Shown: positions 61,087-64,000 of the stretch, one piece after another
How positions within the stretch are numbered: position 1 is the stretch's first letter
Layout: every line of letters starts with the position of its first letter
Source of the DNA: Seriola aureovittata
Taxonomy: Eukaryota > Chordata > Actinopteri > Carangiformes > Carangidae
Reading direction: 5' to 3'
Assembly (NCBI RefSeq): GCF_021018895.1
Contig: NC_079365.1
Location: 17,087,001-17,151,000 of the forward strand
DNA length: 64,000 nt
Notes under the pieces: generated by a model
The model's input: only the letters and a program-made list of their open reading frames with translations
Told to the model about the DNA's origin: nothing
Databases searched by the model: none
Made by a program: the position numbers and the translations under genes

Positions 61087-64000
61087 CTGGAGAAAAAAAG
61101 AAAAAGGAAAAAAGGAGAAAAAAGAAAAAGAAAAAAGATGCAATCAAACAAAGAAGGAAAATTAAGTATACTCATCCAAGTGCAGCAAAAATGTAGATTA
61201 GATTCTACAGAAGCTCAGAGCTGCAGTGGCTCATCTCTTTTCTTTTACGCCTACTATCTCAAGATCACAACTTGATTCTCATTATCTAAATTCTCATCTG
61301 TTTATTGTAATGACAGCTCAATTATCGCAAAATAACACATTTAAATTCTGTGCCGTTCATATTTATCCTGATCCAGAGATTGTGCATTTTCTTATCTCTC
61401 AAGATATCAAACATAATCTGAATATTGTCTATAAAAGAATGACACAGCACCATTTCTACCTGCTTCGGACACTGATTATTGCACTGATCATTTGTTAGTC
61501 AATGTCTCCCCATGATATTTGTCAGTCTGGGCTAAAAACTTGAATAGAATCTTAAGGAACATCAGTGCGGTAATCCAAACTTGGCAACGATGACACAGTA
61601 GCTCTGACTTGTTTTAATATTTTAATGTATGCATGCATTTCCTTTATTTTTGTTGATACATTTGGATTGCAATTAAGCTGTCTTGAACACAGACTCTTTG
61701 TTTTATTCTGAAATTATTACACAGCAAAACTGATCAATATGCTTTTATCCTTTCATTAGAGGCGATTTAAGAGGGGCCAAGAAGCTGTAAAGTCTCAAAC
61801 GATCTGGACTTTGAGGGAAGTAAGCGTTGCCAAAGGGTATTTTGCTACCTGATGACCCGCAGTCTGAAATGGTTTGCATCTTTAAGACACTCTATGCAGG
61901 GAATCATTTCATGGCTGGATACAAAGTCAGTGTTGGCCACTGATGTGCCCTTCAGAGAGAGCACCTGCCGGCCTCCTCCTGTGGCCTTCACGTCCCATCA
62001 GTTGACTGTGGGAACCTACATAGTGAACAGCTTCAGACAAAGCGGTTCTCTCTTTAACTTGTTGCATGCTTCACTAGGAATACATAATGGCATTCACCTG
62101 CTTTGTGATCTTCTTCCACCTGGTAGCTTTTTGAAAGGCTGTAATGCCATCGCTTCAGTCTGTGAAAGCAGCCATTGTAACATTTTCTCTCCTGCAAGAT
62201 TATTACCGCTTTCTGCATTGCTGAAAGTTTCTAAATAACATTTTTGAGTGGAAAAAGATTACTTTTAGGCATTTGGAATTGTTGTGGCATTTTTATGTGG
62301 TGTCACTATCATTTATTTATGGAGGCCCTTCATAGGCTGTAAGGTAAATATAACATTATTTTATGCAATTTCAGAGATTTTAAAATACATATGTCTTCTG
62401 AAAATCACTTACTTATACACGGTTATCTACCATTATACACTTACTGTGGAAATCTGTTTTATTTTAACCTCTGTAAGAATTAAGATTTACAAAATGATTT
62501 TGCTTAATCTGCCAGTTTCCCTCTGAGCTTGATATGTCTATGAGGTTATCTAATTGAAGAAGCAGTTTGAATACTTCCTGAATGCACTGTAGTTAGGTTC
62601 CCAGGTACATTCAATCTAGATTTGTTTCTCCAATATTCTCTAAACTGCCTGCGAGAAGCCGGAGAGTCAGGAAGTGAAGCAGTACGTTAATACGTCTCCA
62701 CTATGTGAGACATGTTTTTGCAAAATCAAACTCAACAGACAAAAGTCAAAAATGACTACTTGCTTGGTGCTTGCTTAGAGAGCACTGACCATATCAAACA
62801 CCACAGCTTTGCATGCTATCTGCCAAAAAAAAAAAAAAAAAAAGAATCAAGTTTCACCAAATCATCTACACACACTTCTGAAACTGAAATGGTTTTTAAC
62901 GGTCATACACTTTTCAAAATTCATAGCAGCCCATGTAATTCTCCTCCTGAAGACATTTCTGCTGTCATGAGGTTTTCATTTGCCAACAGCAATTTGGATT
63001 CACCTTAAAAGTTAAGTCTGTCTGCTTCTGCGGAAGCCAACATTTGTAAATGTAGCCTACTCAGCAGTGTCACGTAAGGGTGAGTTTGAGCTGTGTTAGT
63101 TCATCTCAAACACCATCATGACGAGGCAGATTATCTTCCTTCTGTTGTCATGGCCAAGGTTACATGTTAATGTATCTGTAACCCTTTAACCATGTCTACA
63201 TTTGACATCATTAGCCAGATTAGACCCGATGCTCTGTCGGCTGATCCTCCCTCGTTACAGAGAGATTTAGTCAGCCTCTCTGGAGAAGGACAGCCCATTT
63301 TTAATCATATCACAAAAGCAAACCAAGAGGATGAGCATGTACAAGCAAACACAGACTGTCAGTAAACACAGACGACATGATGAACAAGCTGTGCAGAGAG
63401 AATGAATGAAATCAAGGCAACATAAACAGATCACCATTTGATAGATAGCAGGAAGAACCGTGAAGAAAAAAGTGTGAGCTCCAGAGAAAAAGGAGGGAAG
63501 AGACAAGGAGATCTGAGGAGAGGAGAACCTCATATGATGAGGGATGAGCTGAGCCCCTGTCGCGAGGCAAGGAAGAATCTGCCAGCAGTATTAACGTGCC
63601 AGTGCTGCTTAAGCTGATGGCCCACAGCATGAAGGAAAAGGTCTTAGATGCAGGAGATTTCCAAGATTGAAAGCACCAGGTCAAAGTGAAAATCAGTGTG
63701 CGTAGGAAAGAAGTACCCATCACATGATGATAATTGTGCAGCTCATTTGCAGACACGTAAAACATTTACAGTGATGGAAATAAATCCCTGCTATTGCTGT
63801 TGTTGAAGTGGTGTAATCCTGCGCGTAGCACAAGGAAAGTCAAGGATAGGGGGTGCAGGCTGGCCCTGGGAGTTTCATTAGAAATGCGGCCCTGGGTGTG
63901 TTTGAACCCTCTAACAGCAGAGCAGGAATTAGAAGCTTAGCCAAAAAGACCTTGAATCACAGCCTGTGAAAGAAGAGGAGTATGTGTGAAAGTAAATCCT
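61087..64000 (-). other. ptprg: ptprg intron upstream of exon 1 of the window
   Basis: Purine-rich just upstream of the acceptor on the + strand (pyrimidine tract for ptprg). A solo Tc1 end lies at about 62563-62591 and an A(21) tract at about 62823. No further carbonic-anhydrase exon found, so the intron exceeds 2.9 kb. Confidence 0.6.
62563..62591 (+). mobile_element. Solo right end of a Tc1-like transposon
   Basis: GAATACTTCCTGAATGCACT then GTA matches the right terminal repeat of the element at 42404-43592 with few differences. No matching left end was found nearby. Confidence 0.55.

Noticed and set aside
61852..62238. 128-aa + strand ORF
   Set aside because: No homology recognised; within a ptprg intron, opposite strand. 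Probably chance.
63412..63765. 117-aa - strand ORF near the right end
   Set aside because: No fit to a ptprg carbonic-anhydrase exon, no matching splice sites and no recognisable domain.

Overview
The window is vertebrate nuclear DNA, almost certainly from a teleost fish. Genes are split into short exons with GT/AG borders. The introns hold Tc1/mariner transposons and several dispersed repeats typical of teleosts. Two convergent genes share the window: the last two exons of cadps (calcium-dependent secretion activator, CAPS1) on the + strand at 1072-1441, and 26 consecutive exons of ptprg (receptor-type tyrosine phosphatase gamma) on the - strand from 61086 down to the stop at 21615. The tail-to-tail order matches the human PTPRG/CADPS neighbourhood as I remember it. 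No species can be named from the sequence.

Layout. 1-2560: cadps 3' end and 3' UTR. About 2611-17238: an old copy of a common teleost repeat, interrupted by a minisatellite of roughly 13.8 kb (about 3325-17165). The minisatellite has 36-bp and 28-bp units arranged in larger duplicated blocks, and it fills most of the gap between the genes. 18001-20184: a 1,092-bp tandem duplication whose copies are nearly identical, lying in and beside a decayed Tc1 transposon (about 18409-20717). 21615-61086: ptprg. 61087-64000: further ptprg intron; the 5' exons (signal peptide, start of the carbonic-anhydrase-like domain) lie beyond the window.

The 26 ptprg exons join without a frame error: 3,854 coding bases, i.e. 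the last two bases of a split codon, then 1,283 codons and a stop. In protein order they give most of the carbonic-anhydrase-like domain (exons 1-5), a fibronectin III domain (6-7), a long mucin-like and acidic stalk (8-9), one membrane segment (10), a juxtamembrane region (11-12), an active phosphatase domain D1 with HCSAGVGR (13-18) and an inactive D2 with Asp in place of the catalytic Cys (19-26). The protein ends in a possible PDZ-binding tail, ESLV. A 39-nt in-frame candidate cassette exon (34006-34044) lies just after the membrane exon.

Mobile elements in ptprg introns include a young-looking Tc1/mariner copy (57665-58931) with perfect 30-bp terminal repeats, a single transposase frameshift and a D-to-E spacing of 36 residues. 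There is also a decayed Tc1 copy (42404-43592), a LINE reverse-transcriptase scrap and fragments of several teleost repeats. I found no RNA genes, CRISPR arrays or prokaryotic systems. The least ordinary items are the giant minisatellite, the candidate juxtamembrane microexon, the DD36E-type transposon and the tandem duplication.
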